Positions 42,075-54,156 of a DNA stretch of 64,000 nt are shown here, piece after piece. The notes beneath the pieces were generated by a model. That model was not told the origin of the DNA and searched no databases. It saw only the letters and a program-made list of their open reading frames with translations. Origin of the DNA: Phialophora verrucosa (taxonomy: Eukaryota > Ascomycota > Eurotiomycetes > Chaetothyriales > Herpotrichiellaceae). The stretch lies in the NCBI GenBank assembly GCA_002099365.1, contig MSED01000003.1:2604001-2668000 (forward strand). Reading direction: 5' to 3'. Every line of letters begins with the position of its first letter. Within the stretch, counting starts at the first letter, position 1. The translations under genes and the position numbers were made by a program.

Positions 42075-43842
42075 ATGGGGAACATTGGCCGTCCGAGCAC
42101 CGGGTGTTTCCTGTGTCGCAAACGGAGAGTAAAGGTCGGCCACGCCGATTCACGTACCCCGGAAGGCCTCTTGCGCTGACAGCAGACCATTTAGTGCGAC
42201 GAAGGACGCCCAGGATGCCGCAACTGTGCGAGGCTCAAGAAACCCTGCCCTGGATATCGAGAACCGGGCTACGGCCTGATCCGGTCTACGCTTTTTGTGT
42301 CAAACGACTCAGACACTCAATCTCAGCGGTCCCTGTCGACCGAGAGTCTTCCCCAACCAGTATTCTACCGCCCAGGTTCGTCGTCAAGCGACAGCGACGA
42401 GAGCGAGTCGGCCAAAACCGACCCCATTGTTCGTTCTCAGACACATTCTCCGCAAAGATTACCACCTTTGATCTACCCGTCGGGCGACTTGACCGAACAA
42501 TCGGTTTGCTATTCCCTCTCGCAACTCGATGTCAACTCCCGTGTACTCTATGGCAACCATGCATTCAACTTCCTCCCTCAAATACTCGCCGGCGCGGGTC
42601 GGGACTCGTACCTCTACGCCGCCATGCGATCTGTCGCCGCAGTCAACTTTGCCAACCGATCACCGACGGTTGACATGCACGATATGATCGAGCTGGAATA
42701 CGCCCGAGCCGTGTCACGCGTGACTGCGGCGCTGGCGGACTCCGACCAGTACCTGAGGGACGAGACGTTGGTGGCAGTATGGCTGCTAGGGATCAGAGAG
42801 GTGCGCAGAGTCTTTCCCCATTTACCAAAATCGTGCATCAGTCTGACATCCCGAGCAGCTTCTCGCCGGCGTCAACGGACCACAGGGCAAATCAGCGCAC
42901 CAGACACACATCGACGGGACGCTGATGCTCCTGCGCCTCCGCGGCGAAGAACAGTTCTCCAGTCCAGCGGGCCGGCACCTGTACGCGACTCTCTTGTCGG
43001 CTATGGTATGGGCACCAGGTAGGAAATTGAGCATGCTGAGTGCTGACCTGTTTCAGCATTGGAAGCCGCTATTTGCAAGTGAAGAACCAAGCCAGGAGTA
43101 TCTCATGTTGGAATCACAGCTCCCGCGAGCCACAACTGTGCCAGAGGCGTCGTTGCGGCTGCGGAGTTTCTTTCACGGGGTGACGAAGCTGCGCGCGCGG
43201 ATCAGGAATTTCCTCTCCATGCAAGAGGATATGTCGGTGGACAGGTCACAGGTTGTGGAATCGTATCTAAGGGCGGCGGCCAGGTTGGAGGACAAGGTCA
43301 ATGGATGGTGCAACGACCCGAGCTGGCTGCCTCGCAAGGTGCTTGCCGAGTCACCACCACAGCGGCATGTCCAGCGTACAGCGTGGAACTCAGGAACGCT
43401 CCTCAGACTACATTGTTTCGGCTCGTGGCACGCTTTCTTCCACTGGAACCGATTCTTCGTCGCCAAGGCATGCCTACACGCGGCGCTTCTTGACGCCCTG
43501 TCTGCGCTGTCCAAAACCGAAACGACTCGCATCAACGGGAGGAACATCGAAGACCTGATCATCTCGAGTACCGCGGTCCTGCAAGAGATAGTCCAAGACT
43601 TCATCGGTCAAATGGCATATGCTTTGGGGGATGTGGACGAGAACGGCCGATCACGGTCCATTCCCACTGGGTTCGTCGGCGGCGGCGCAGCGAGCGAACG
43701 TCGGGGCATTGATGTCCCCTCAACGCTGCAAGTACAGGCGCCGTTGTCTTATCTGATAACGTTGAAATATCTGGGACCGGGGCAGCGAGAGGCCATGTTC
43801 ATGGCGCTGCAACGCATTCGGGCGGAGTTCTGCATCAGGTGA
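42075..43842 (+). CDS. Zn2Cys6 (zinc binuclear cluster) transcription factor
   Basis: A nuclear DNA-binding regulator of 532 residues. There are four exons: 42075-42134, 42195-42800, 42859-43005 and 43057-43842. The first exon ends inside the zinc cluster. Splicing gives TGCFLCRKRRVKCDEGRPGC followed by RNCARLKKPCPGY, which supplies all six cysteines. A Ser-rich linker (SSSSDSDESES) follows, then a helical C-terminal region of the fungal-specific transcription factor type (YAAMRSVAAVNFANRS, DETLVAVWLLGIRELLAG). The third intron (51 nt) is in frame and stop-free but has a strong branch site (gtgctgacc) and acceptor (tgtttcag). Target genes are unknown. The nearest metabolic gene is the O-methyltransferase, 4 kb away and on the other strand. 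Confidence 0.92.
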
Positions 43843-44012
43843 AAAGACAGTCAGTCCTGTCTGGACCACAGCACTGCAGGTGGATAAGGTTTTTCAGAGC
43901 TAACAAGCGGCTGATAGCGTAGAAGCGAGTTAATACCCAATTGTTTCATACAGTACAACCTGATCTGCTGGGTCCGACACTTTGCAGCGGGCCCATGGAT
44001 GAATGGACGAAA

Positions 44013-46987
44013 TCAGAACATATCCAGATCCAAGTCGTTGAGGTCCATTTCATTCCCCTGCAAGCCGTACAACGTATCGAAATTCATGTCCGCGTCGCTG
44101 GCGTCCAAATTGCGCATGGCGGCGACTTCATCGAGCACTTGATCGATGCCGTCGGGTTGGCCCTGCTCTGCTTGCATGTCCACCACTCCTCCGGACACAG
44201 CAGTGGCGGCGTCGAGGTTGGGATTTGCCGTGTCGATGTTCGCGAGCTGTTGGCTAAAAATAGTGTCCAGCCCCATATCCTGCACGGTGAGCAAATTCTT
44301 GTACGCTTCCACCTGCCGGTAGAGGCGCACCACAGCCTCGGCAGACAAAGTGTCGCCACTCCTCAACATGCCGCCCAGATTGTGATACAGCAGGAGCAAC
44401 GCGTCATGGAGGCCCTCTCCACCCATACAGATCGCAGTGGTGACAGCGTCGAGAGCGAACAGGAACTGGTGGCTGTCGCTCAGCTGCAGAAGCACCCCGA
44501 TTAAAGCCCGCAAAGCTACTTCCGCGCCCCGAACTTCCACAGTCCGACTCATTAGTGCGGGAACGTCATGGAGGCCGACTTGTTGCTCGAGAGGCATAGT
44601 GTCCGTAGACGTGATGAGAGTCACCAAGCTGTGCTGCAGCAGGCTTACTATCCTGGGGCTTTCATTCTGGATCTCTCTTTCGGCTGAGAGCGTGAAGTCC
44701 GGGCATTTCTCGAGCGTCTTGAGAACGGAGCCGATGCTGCTCTCTTTCGTAGCCGGGGACACCAGGCGCAACTTCAGACGGGGAGCGCACATAGCCAAAA
44801 TGGTGTGATGTATGTCTCGGGACTCTATCGTGCCGGGTGCTTTGGTCAACACGTCCAAGATCTTCCCGACGACGACACTGTCTTGATGGAAGACTTCTCC
44901 GGCCCAGCTTAATGCCGAGATCAGAGAAGGCAGCAGGAACGGTTCCAGAAGATCTAGATCTGATTAGCTGGCCGTCTCTAGCAAACGGCTCCGCACTTAC
45001 AATCCAAGCCAGCTTTCAACGAGTCGTGCGTGAGTTTTCCTTGTTGGTATGCAGTGACCGATTGCCGAAGCAGAGTGGGGATAAGCAGGTAGAAGTCGTG
45101 CGGACTGCAGGTGGTGAACAGTTCATCACTGAGGCCTTCGGCCAGGTAGAGGGCATTGATCCAATTCCCTAGATGGGACTTTTTCTCCTCCGACAGATCG
45201 TCTAAGCCGTGTTCGTAGTTCTCGTGCTTCAGATATTCAGACAGGAAGCCGTCCTTCTTGCGGATTCCTAGTTCCGAGTTGGGCAGACCTAACCGTGCCT
45301 TGGTAACCAGTATGAGGAGGAATATCGCGCCGAAATCATCATACACTGGTTGTGCCTCACCTGATTAAGGTTAGCCGGCAACGTTATCAGCGGTGAGAGA
45401 GACTCACCATGGATCTCATCCCATCGCCACTCATCCAAGAGGCTGCACAGAGGACTCAAGAAGAAGGATGGACGAATGAAGAGTGCGATGCAGTTGATCG
45501 CAGCCGGCTTGCGTATGATGGCATTGGCGAGATCTTTGAGGTACTGAGTCTCCTTGCTTTGGCAATAATTGTGCATGATCTGGGGCCCCGTCAGTCCATA
45601 TTCTTCCTTTCGTTGATCTACGTACCTCGACAATTGCCTGGCTGATGAATCCTGCACTACCATCGCCGCGGATCAGCTCTTCAACGAGCTTCGGTCCTCT
45701 AGCGTGGTTTGAGTTGACCTGATCTACAAGACCATCCTTAGTGTAGAGTCCCTTGCTCAGCCCTTTTAGCAGGTTCTCATTGCCAACGAGCTGCGACACC
45801 ATTTGTCCTGGCAACAGATGGACCAAGGAGCAGACATGGAGAAAGTGAGCGCCAACCGAGAGAAGATCGTTCTCCGAGAGGAGCGGCATTATTTGATGCC
45901 ATGCGTCGGTTATAGTCTGTTCGGTGCTGAAACTATTGAACGAGGTTGCGGAAATCATTGAGAGAAGCGCCGGCAGTTTGTTTTGGATGAAGACCTGGCA
46001 CTGTTGCGTGCAAAGACTTCGCCTTGGTGTTGAGCTCTGGCCCTTCAGAACAGTAAATGAGGCGGTGAGAATGTCGCTGAACATTGCCTGGTAGTCGTTG
46101 TGGTGACGAGAGGAGAGCCAGTTGACAGCCGTTCCGTCATCAATCGTTGAGCTTGTCAGGAGGAGAGCCCCGAGGAAGAGTATACCACCAGCTTTGGAAG
46201 CCACCAGCTGACTCTCCGCGATGGAGACCTGGAACTGAAGTGCTTGGATTTCTGATGCTTGTGTTGACATATTGCCATCCTGAGGCGGGGAGACGTCGAG
46301 GAGACTGATGTGTTTCAGAACGGCGTTTATCCGCTCCATGAGCTGCGAGGAGAGAACAGAATATAGAGGCAGACATTGCTCGAAAGCCTGTCTCATCGAC
46401 GCTCGCATTTCTTTCATCGAGCCGTCCAATTCCTCCTTCTTCGTTGCCACGCTTGGGGACAACGCCTCAAGGCCAGCATCAGTGGCCGCTAAGGAGGCCA
46501 CGAAGAAGGCAAGCGACTCGACAGCGTCACTGTACTCTAACCCTGGCCTCTCGGCATCTTCGCGCGAAGCTTGACGTGCCAGAGTCGAGAGCCATCTTGA
46601 TGAGATTGATAATGTTACTCGTGCCTCGGATACTTCCAATTTGTACTTGGGAGAGATCATGATCATAGTTAGATCCTGCAATGTCTGGCTGTAGCACGTC
46701 AGGGCATCCTGAGAAAGCCGCCCTTTGGCATCGTTCCACCGTTTCGTCAAGACTAACAGCGCGTCGGAGACTGTGAGCGCGCCGGTACTTCCAAGGTGAT
46801 AAATGTATAGCGAAATGAGAGGATCTCCCGGCAGACAAAATGATTCACGACAGTCGACCAGTGCGTCGAACAAACACCTCACCCCAATCTCGCCATGGTG
46901 CGCCTGCAGCAGGTGGCCGAATTGCTGAACAGACACCCGACGGTGAAGACACTGGCGAGCTATGGTCGTCCATTTGGAGACAGGCAT
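44013..46987 (-). CDS. med5: Mediator complex subunit 5 (MED5/NUT1)
   Basis: A tail-module subunit of Mediator, which links activators to RNA polymerase II. There are four minus-strand exons: 46987-45626, 45579-45408, 45360-45001 and 44959-44013, giving 946 residues. The protein is almost wholly helical with no catalytic motif. Recognition rests on the overall fungal MED5 pattern: MPVSKWTTIARQCLHRR at the start, FFLSPLCSLLDEWRWDEIHGE across the second join, FGAIFLLILVTKARLGL, and DLLEPFLLPSLISALSWAGEVF after the last join. It ends in an acidic tail (GLQGNEMDLNDLDLDMF). The introns are very short (46, 47 and 41 nt). It is transcribed away from MLH3. Identification is by recalled family features, so slightly less secure than for enzymes. 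Confidence 0.88.
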
Positions 46988-47460
46988 GATAATCCGAGAT
47001 ACTTCATTCCAGAGATGATTTTGTAATCGGGACCGTTTGCTGACAGGCCAGGAGGTGAAGAAAGATCAAATCTCAAGAATCAGACCAAGGTTCCAGCAGT
47101 ACCATGCTTGAGCGCCAAACCATGATCTTGTCACTTTTCCAAACGCCAGTAAATACCAGAACGCGTTCGAGGAAGATAGAGGTGGGAGTGACGTTGCACG
47201 TGCTCAATTGGATGCAAATATTTCCACATCACGAAGAGCTCCAACTTGAATCTCCAAGTCATTCTCAATTAAATATTTGGTGCCAGCAACTTCGGCGGCC
47301 CTTCCCACTACCACAGGCAGGAGCCCTTGAAGCAATGCTACTCAAAATCGCTCCTCTTGTCCCGCAGCAAGACTTTCCGCTGTGGCGGCCTCCATGAAGC
47401 GCCTTCAATCTACGTACGCCGAAGCCGACGCAGGACGCAGGCTGAAACTCATCGCCAGCA
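46988..47460. promoter_or_regulatory. Divergent promoter of MED5 and MLH3
   Basis: 473 bases separate the two divergent starts. No known element stands out. Confidence 0.4.
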
Positions 47461-50181
47461 ATGGCTGAGACCACCCTTCGGATCAGCCTGCTCCCAGAGG
47501 ATGTCCGCGCCAAAGTCTCGTCAACTTGTGATATCACAACACCAGAATTCGTCATCGAAGGATTGGTCCGAAATGCACTGGACGCTGATGCCCGGTCTAT
47601 TGCCATCGAAGCGGATCTGGCAAGAGGTTACATTGCTGTTTGCGACGACGGCAATGGCATCAAAGAGATAGAATTCTCGCAGCAAGGGCATCTCGCCAAG
47701 TTACACTGTACGGGGGCAGTCCAAAAGCATTACAATGATGAAACTAACTTGATTTCAGGCTCCTCGATGTTCAATGTAGCGCATCCAACCTACGGTCGAT
47801 ATGGCCGCTTTCTCTCCAACCTCTCATTCATGTGCCTGTTGTCCATCGCGTCCCAGCATCAGTTCGAATGGTCCGCAAGCCGGTTGGTCTTTCACCGCGG
47901 CGTTGCTATTCACCGCCAGGTGGGAAGTTGCAAAGAGGAGGTTGGACTCTTCCGACAAGGCACTAATGTTGTGGTACACAATCTGTTTGGCGATGTTCCT
48001 GTGCGACTCAAGCAGTTGTCACTGCGCTATTCTTCCGCGTTGGAGACTGAAAGGGCGTTCGACCGGGTGAAGAAGATGCTTGTCGGATACCTACTGGCAT
48101 GCCCTCGAGCGGTGGAGATGCGATTCACCTTGAAAGGCGAAAAACAACACGATCTTCGTTGCAGCTCGTCCCAGCTGACCGGTACACCGTTCTCACTTGA
48201 GTCTACCGTATCCATCTTATTCCAGTCGAAGTTGTTAGGCACCCTGGACATGAAACAGTGGCGTTCGGCCTCTGTCAGGACAAAACACTTCTCCATCCGT
48301 GCCGCCATCTCGACAGAACCATCACCGTCCAAGGCAGTCCAGTTCATCTCGGTTTGCCAAGTTCCATTTTGGCGTAGCAAGGGAGCCTATTCTTTGTTTG
48401 AGACAATCGACCGTCTGTTCGAGGCATCCACTTTCGGTGCAGCGGGTGACAGACGGAGTGTCTCGGGGAACAGGCGTCGACGCCGGGAAGGGGATCAGAC
48501 CATCATGGAAGCCAGCAAGTTTGTCAAAGGCGTCGATAGATGGCCCATGTTCTACGTTCGGGTGGACAGCAAGCTGGGACAAGTTCCCTTCTTGATGGGA
48601 CAAGATGAGCCTTCAGCAGATGCGATTCCCATCACCGAACACTTGACAAAGGCATTAGAGTCGCTGATATCTCACTTCTTAACCACGTCTGGCTTCGCTC
48701 CTCGCCCCGAGGCCGGAGACGTGAGTAGGGTACGGCCTGGAGTAAATCACAAAGATGACCTCGGTGATCGGTTGGGTTCAAAGCTGCCTGTTTCTGAGCT
48801 TTCACGAAGTGCAACTGAAGCTAGGTATCTGAGCTATTGGCATAGGGTGAAAAGTGCGCGACCATCAAAGGAGAATTTCCGGTATGGCTTAGGCCTTGAC
48901 GGAGCGGTGGATGGCGCCCCATCACCTGCAGATATTCTGGAAGCGGATCGCCCGCCTGACGATGCCCGTTTTCGCAAGATCGAACCTGAAACAGGGACGC
49001 ATAATCCACAGCTTGCAAGTGCTGAGGGGGCCGACAGTACCACCGACCTAGTATGGACGAATCCACGAAATGGTCAGATGATCCATCTCAATCCTCGCAC
49101 TGGGGCCATTGCGCCTGCAGTAGGACCGCTAGGTGACGCTCGTTTGGAGGAGGGTTGCGGGCATTCGAGCCGAACTCGGAAGTTGGCATCCTCACAATCC
49201 GGTCATGGGATGCCTCGGCCAAGACCGTCAGCGATGACGCTCCAGAAATACATCAGGACAACTTGTGAGCGGCCGACCGAGGCACCTATTCCACGCATTG
49301 AACGTGAGGGGTGTCCGGCTCTGAAAGGAGAACAGCTAGGCCCTGGACTTGGGGCCAATACTGTGTCCTCTACTCAGGCTGTGACAAGGCGCGCGCTTTC
49401 AGCGGCAAGCGTGATCCGACAGGTGGACCAGAAATTTGTGCTCACTGCCGTCTCGGTCCCCACCAAGCACAATGAAGGCCTTGAGAGGAGTCTCATCATT
49501 CTTATCGACCAACATGCGGCTGACGAGAGGATAAAGTTCGAGCAATTGTGTCAAGAGTTCTGTAACCGAACTCCAACTGCACTTTCCAGACCAATGATCT
49601 TCGAGATCAACGAAACTGAGGTACGTCTCTTTGAGGAGCAGAAAGCCTATTTCGAGAGTTGGTGCCTCAGCTATAACCTCGCCAGAGTTGCGCAGGACCC
49701 GACAGACACATGCAAGCGTTCGATCTGGACAGTCGCGGTTACTGCACTGCCGAGTCTCATCGCCGAACGTTGTCGGGCGGACCCAAAACTCCTCATTGAT
49801 CTCATGAGACGAGAAATATGGTCAGACCGAGTTCGTCTTCGTTCGTCTTCTGCTCGCCCCTTGGGTCAAGGCTTGCAGGACTGGTGGTCGGACATCGCAG
49901 GTTGTCCGCAGGGCATGGTCGAGATGCTCAAATCTCGATCCTGTCGCACTGCCATCATGTTCAACGATGTTTTGGAACCTGACCAAAGCCGCGAGCTAGT
50001 CCAAAAGCTTGCTCAATGCAGTTTCCCTTTCCAATGTGCACACGGAAGACCCACCTTGACAGCGGTGGCGGATGTTCAGGATATCGGTAGCCTCATCCCT
50101 GCCAGCCGTGCGCACACTCGCATTAGCGACCTCGCCCTTGGATATGGCGATGTTTGGAGACATTGGATCGACACAGACTGA
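47461..50181 (+). CDS. mlh3: DNA mismatch repair protein MLH3
   Basis: A MutL homologue that pairs with MLH1 as a nicking endonuclease in mismatch repair and meiotic crossover resolution. There are two exons, 47461-47707 and 47759-50181, giving 889 residues. The 51-nt intron is in frame and stop-free; removing it gives LAKLHCSSMFNVAHPTYGRYG, as expected for MutL. The GHKL ATPase region is at residues 1 to about 320 (LVRNALDADA, DDGNGI, YGRYGRFL). The metal-dependent endonuclease motif DQHAADERIKFE (from Asp666) is intact, and FQCAHGRPTL lies near the end. Oddly, the position of the catalytic glutamate in the first ATPase motif appears to be Gly34, with a Glu one residue earlier. The divergent neighbour is MED5. 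Confidence 0.92.
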   Translation: MAETTLRISLLPEDVRAKVSSTCDITTPEFVIEGLVRNALDADARSIAIEADLARGYIAVCDDGNGIKEIEFSQQGHLAKLHCTGAVQKHYNDETNLISGSSMFNVAHPTYGRYGRFLSNLSFMCLLSIASQHQFEWSASRLVFHRGVAIHRQVGSCKEEVGLFRQGTNVVVHNLFGDVPVRLKQLSLRYSSALETERAFDRVKKMLVGYLLACPRAVEMRFTLKGEKQHDLRCSSSQLTGTPFSLESTVSILFQSKLLGTLDMKQWRSASVRTKHFSIRAAISTEPSPSKAVQFISVCQVPFWRSKGAYSLFETIDRLFEASTFGAAGDRRSVSGNRRRRREGDQTIMEASKFVKGVDRWPMFYVRVDSKLGQVPFLMGQDEPSADAIPITEHLTKALESLISHFLTTSGFAPRPEAGDVSRVRPGVNHKDDLGDRLGSKLPVSELSRSATEARYLSYWHRVKSARPSKENFRYGLGLDGAVDGAPSPADILEADRPPDDARFRKIEPETGTHNPQLASAEGADSTTDLVWTNPRNGQMIHLNPRTGAIAPAVGPLGDARLEEGCGHSSRTRKLASSQSGHGMPRPRPSAMTLQKYIRTTCERPTEAPIPRIEREGCPALKGEQLGPGLGANTVSSTQAVTRRALSAASVIRQVDQKFVLTAVSVPTKHNEGLERSLIILIDQHAADERIKFEQLCQEFCNRTPTALSRPMIFEINETEVRLFEEQKAYFESWCLSYNLARVAQDPTDTCKRSIWTVAVTALPSLIAERCRADPKLLIDLMRREIWSDRVRLRSSSARPLGQGLQDWWSDIAGCPQGMVEMLKSRSCRTAIMFNDVLEPDQSRELVQKLAQCSFPFQCAHGRPTLTAVADVQDIGSLIPASRAHTRISDLALGYGDVWRHWIDTD

Positions 50182-51940
50182 GAAAAGGCTCTTGGATACA
50201 GCGGGACTCCCTTGGAAAAAGGCGTTTATTCTAGAAATTATGGCTCATTTCTCTGATATGCCCGTCCATCTACTCCGTGCACCCGTGAAGCTGTCGCTTG
50301 TTGAGGAAGCTCGCGGCTGGGCGGTAGACCAACGTAGGCGCCTCGTAATCTATGATGGGTTTCAAATTGCAAGTGAGGGGCCAGACGCGCGCAGAATCCG
50401 TTGTCACACAGCCGCGTCCAATAGCGAGGCGCGACGCGGCGTCCGGCGGTGATTGTGCAGGGATCAGGCGGCATTTTTTGACGAGGCGGCTTGCTGGCAA
50501 CCGCAACTCGACATGACATTCGACAACAAGCGCCCAATCGTAGCTTCTGATGGTCCTCCATCACATGAGTCAAACATCTGCCTGAGGCCTGTTTGGGACA
50601 AGCATCTGCGATGACAAGCATGCGGCTGGGAGACGACGAACGGTGCCGTGGACGTGCACAGCTTTTCATGGTATGCAGGTGGCCAGAACGCGGGAAATGA
50701 AATGCTCAGTGAATTGCGGCCGCGATGGCGGCGGAAGCTCTCAGTAACAGTGATGGACAGCCTCTCTGATATGTAATTAGTAGGAGTACTACCCGTACTG
50801 GAACGAGTATGATTTGGTTTGTCTGCGAAGGCCTTTCTGGATCCATGACACGTTACACACGAGAAGGACACAACTGCCGCGCGCTGTGGACTCTGGATCC
50901 GGTGGCCCGCCCGGCCCCTGGCGTAGCCGAAGACTCGAGCAATTCCAGCATGGCCGCCAATCAGCACCCAGAGATGGCCTTTGGACGATGCGGCTAGCGG
51001 CAAGCGTCTTTCCCCAAGCGCCTGGGGAGTGTCTTCAAACTCCCCTGCTAGTGGCTCTGGAAGCCTCCCCGAGCCAGCTGCCTCACCAGGACGAGTAGGT
51101 ATCAATGGGAGTGGGAGGTTTGGCTTATGCCTCGTCTCCCAGTCCTGTCTTTCTCTCTCTTCTTCCGGGCGCAGATACTGGAGCTTGAGACGGGCCTGAG
51201 GGACGTACTGCGGGAGCATCATTTACAACCCGACACTTTCCCCCTCGTTCTTCTCGTCCTCCTTTGTGAGACTGGACGGAGTTGCCAATTCACACCAAGG
51301 GCGGCTCCCTAGGCCTCTTCCGCTGACTAACGCAAAGACAAGCAATCAGCTTCCAGTTACACTTCCGTTTCTTCTCGCTGCCGCCCGCCGGCTGCGCTTC
51401 TCGCGGCTTTCGCTTACTTCCACACCATCGATCGCCCCCCATCCCGTCGAGCAACATTGGAACTTCGCAACCTCAGGACCTGATTCTTACTGATTTGTCT
51501 GTTCACTCGAGAGCTCGGTGTGACCTCTGCGAGCCCTCCACCTCACTGTGGAGCGCCACCACGGTCCGGGGTGCGCCCACATCAGCGCCTTGAGCAAATC
51601 TCGGGCGCCTACCTTCCTCCTCGAGGCTGTGACGGGTCGTAAGCGCCCATTCAGATCTCTACCTTTCACCGCGCGCCTCGCCCGCTTGCAGGTTCCAGAA
51701 CATCAAACACGATCTGGCGAATCCGGGCTGGCAAGACGTCATTCGCCTTGTCCCTGCAGAAGGGGTAGCCGGCGGAAGCGCCCACATACGTTGGAGGCTC
51801 ATTTGCCCATCTAATCCTTTTCCGTGGCTTTCTTCAGGAGTCGGAGGGCAAAAGGGGGATAGAGGTGGTCCAAGAGCACTTATATCGCGCCGTCTGGCTG
51901 AGCTTGCTCGTGAAGAGTTGAACCGAATGGTTTGGCCAGA
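50182..51940. other. Intergenic and long leader of the acetyltransferase-fused regulator
   Basis: About 1.75 kb. It has CT-rich stretches at 51150-51430, consistent with a long promoter/leader for the plus-strand gene at 51941. A 252-codon minus-strand frame (50464-51222) has no recognisable content. No RNA gene or repeat is seen. Confidence 0.4.
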
Positions 51941-54156
51941 ATGGTGCTCACTCCTCCAGTCAGTCACAACAGCTCGGAATACGACCTGACCTCAAGCCCG
52001 GATGCTGGCCCACGACGGCTTACCGCAGCCAAGCCCGCGTCCAGTAACGGTCGGTCCTCAAGTCCCTCGAAGAGATACCCCCTTGCTGACGGAGCCTCAG
52101 AGAACAGTGTCTGTAGCAGGATGTCGTCCCCACGGGAGCATTCTCGGAGGGATAGCGAACATCCGTCTCAAGGTCACGCTGGCATGTATCCACAAGGAAA
52201 TAAACAGGAACAGTCGGGCCACAAGCGAAAGCGATCGGACTTGGATGATCCTCTGCCGTATGGTGAGCAGCGCCCACACGATTACAGCCCGTCCATGAGG
52301 CCGGAACCGCAACACATGGCCAATCGTGCACTGCATGTTCTTGGGAATGGTAGCCACAACGCACCACTCTACTACCAAAATGGCACCGAGCAGCACAATG
52401 GACATACGTGGCACTCTGAGGGGCCCGTCCAGTCACAACCTCCCGTCAACGGTGTCAGGCCCAATACTTCGGAAGCGCAGATGGCGGAAGTGTTGCAACG
52501 GGAGACAGGCGCGTCAGAAGCACCGTCTCGGTCGTGGGAGTCTCAACCCACAACAAATGGACAGACGGCAAGTGACCAATATGGTCGCGAAGCTATCACG
52601 CCCCCCGCCATGGTCGCGCTGAAACGGAAACGGAACTTCAGCAACAGAACGAAGACTGGCTGTTTGACCTGTCGAACGCGGAAGAAAAAGTGTGATGAAG
52701 CCCGTCCCCGCTGTGAGTTTTGCCACCTTCTCGTCCGAATTGCTAGAGTGGGTACTAATGTCTCCTTTTGACAGGCGATAACTGTACGCGAGGTGGCTTT
52801 GAATGTAAAGGTTATATTTCGACTAAGGGGGCCGATCCGACCCAGCCCAGCCCGGTCAGACCCCCTGTGCCGCTACAGTCCAAGGAAGATCAGGGTGACG
52901 TGTCCGAGCCCTCGCTTTACACTGGGCCGCACATGGACGCCTTTCATGCGGGTCGCCCACTCGTTCATCATGACGGTGGTCAAGCCAGACCGGCACCTAT
53001 GAACGACAATGATGGGCTGCGTCCCCCGTCGTCTGTGTCAAGCCCACCACAAAACGGGCCTCAAAATCGACTGCAATATCCTGGCCAACCACAACGACCA
53101 CAACAACAGACCCAAAGTTCTTATACCTCTGACCATCTCCCCCCTTTGTCTGATGCCAATCGATCAGAGCAATCTTTAGGTGCACGACCCCAAGCTATGC
53201 CTCGACCGCCAACTCAAGGCACAGCTCATCCTCAGCACCCTCCACCTCCCCACCAGGGGCAGCCAGCTATGCCAATGCAATATCCTTCCCAGCACGCGAC
53301 ACCGTCAGCCCAGGCTTCCAATCATCCCCCGCCGAATCCTCCACCACTACAACAGCCGAATCAGTGGGGTCAGCAAGCATATACGCCTACGCCTACGCTC
53401 CCTCCATCCTCGGGTCCTTCAACGACACCAATTCATACTCGAATGTCGTCTTCCGGCTTCGATCACACGAAGTCCAGCTTCAAAGTCTCCAGCCAAGAGG
53501 ACGTTGAGAAATCTAAGATGTTGAGGTCAGTCCCCTACAGCGCCTTGGATCCGACCTTGCATTATGAGCGCCAAAGGTGCAATCGGGCTCTCAAACGCTA
53601 TAATGCAGCCTGGGAGTTGGACAGCGGACTCGGCGAGCAAGAAAGGCGCAACCTCTTACTCAAGGTCATTGATCCGAGTCAAGACACTACCCACAGATCC
53701 CCGTCTCAGAACCACAGCAAAGGGTATATCGGTTCCGCCATCTGGATCGAGGCGCCTTTCACCTGCACATACGGGTACAACCTCAAAATTCTAGACGACG
53801 TGTGCATAGGTCCGGGGTGCACGCTCGACGATTGTGGCACCATTGAAATCGGGTCTCGAACTTGGATCGGGTCCGGCGTCAGAATCTTGACGACAGACAC
53901 TGGGAGAGATGTGGTGCAACGGAAAGGCACCAAGGCCCAGTGGATTGCAAACGACGTCTTTATCGGTACCAACGTTGTCATCGGTGCTGGAGCTATTATC
54001 TATCCAGGTGTGAGGATCGAAGATCATGCCACAGTTGAACCTGGCGCCATCGTTACCAAGTCACTCAAGATGGGCCAGACTCACCGAGCTAGCCAGGCCC
54101 GGATCGATGATGCGGCTCCTGTCTACGCACGAGAAGGGGATGTGACAAGAGTCTGA
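51941..54156 (+). CDS. Zn2Cys6 regulator fused to a maltose/nodulation-type acetyltransferase domain
   Basis: There are two exons, 51941-52712 and 52775-54156, giving 717 residues. The start is the ATG at 51941 (MVLTPPVSHN). The first 235 residues are Ser/Pro/His/Gln-rich. A Zn2Cys6 cluster follows (TGCLTCRTRKKKC, then CDNC and FECKGY; cysteines 241, 244, 251, 258, 261, 267). A Pro/Gln-rich linker spans about 270-505. From Met506 comes a maltose-acetyltransferase N-terminal segment (YSALDPTLHYERQRCNRALKRYN), then left-handed beta-helix hexapeptide repeats (IEAPFTCTYGYN, IGPGCTLDD, IGTNVVIGAGAIIYPGV). In LacA/NodL enzymes a catalytic histidine sits in a THPxD loop; here the loop reads TTDTGRD, with Thr633 at the His position. 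The domain may therefore be a non-catalytic sensor. The fusion type exists in other ascomycetes. Confidence 0.9.

Noticed and set aside
17680..43842. Secondary-metabolite gene cluster
   Set aside because: Ligase, transporter, O-methyltransferase and Zn2Cys6 factor are present but are split by housekeeping genes (DIS3, TRM8, thioesterase) and there is no polyketide, peptide or terpene synthase.
50464..51222. 252-codon minus-strand frame upstream of the acetyltransferase-fused regulator
   Set aside because: No recognisable domain; lies in a probable promoter.
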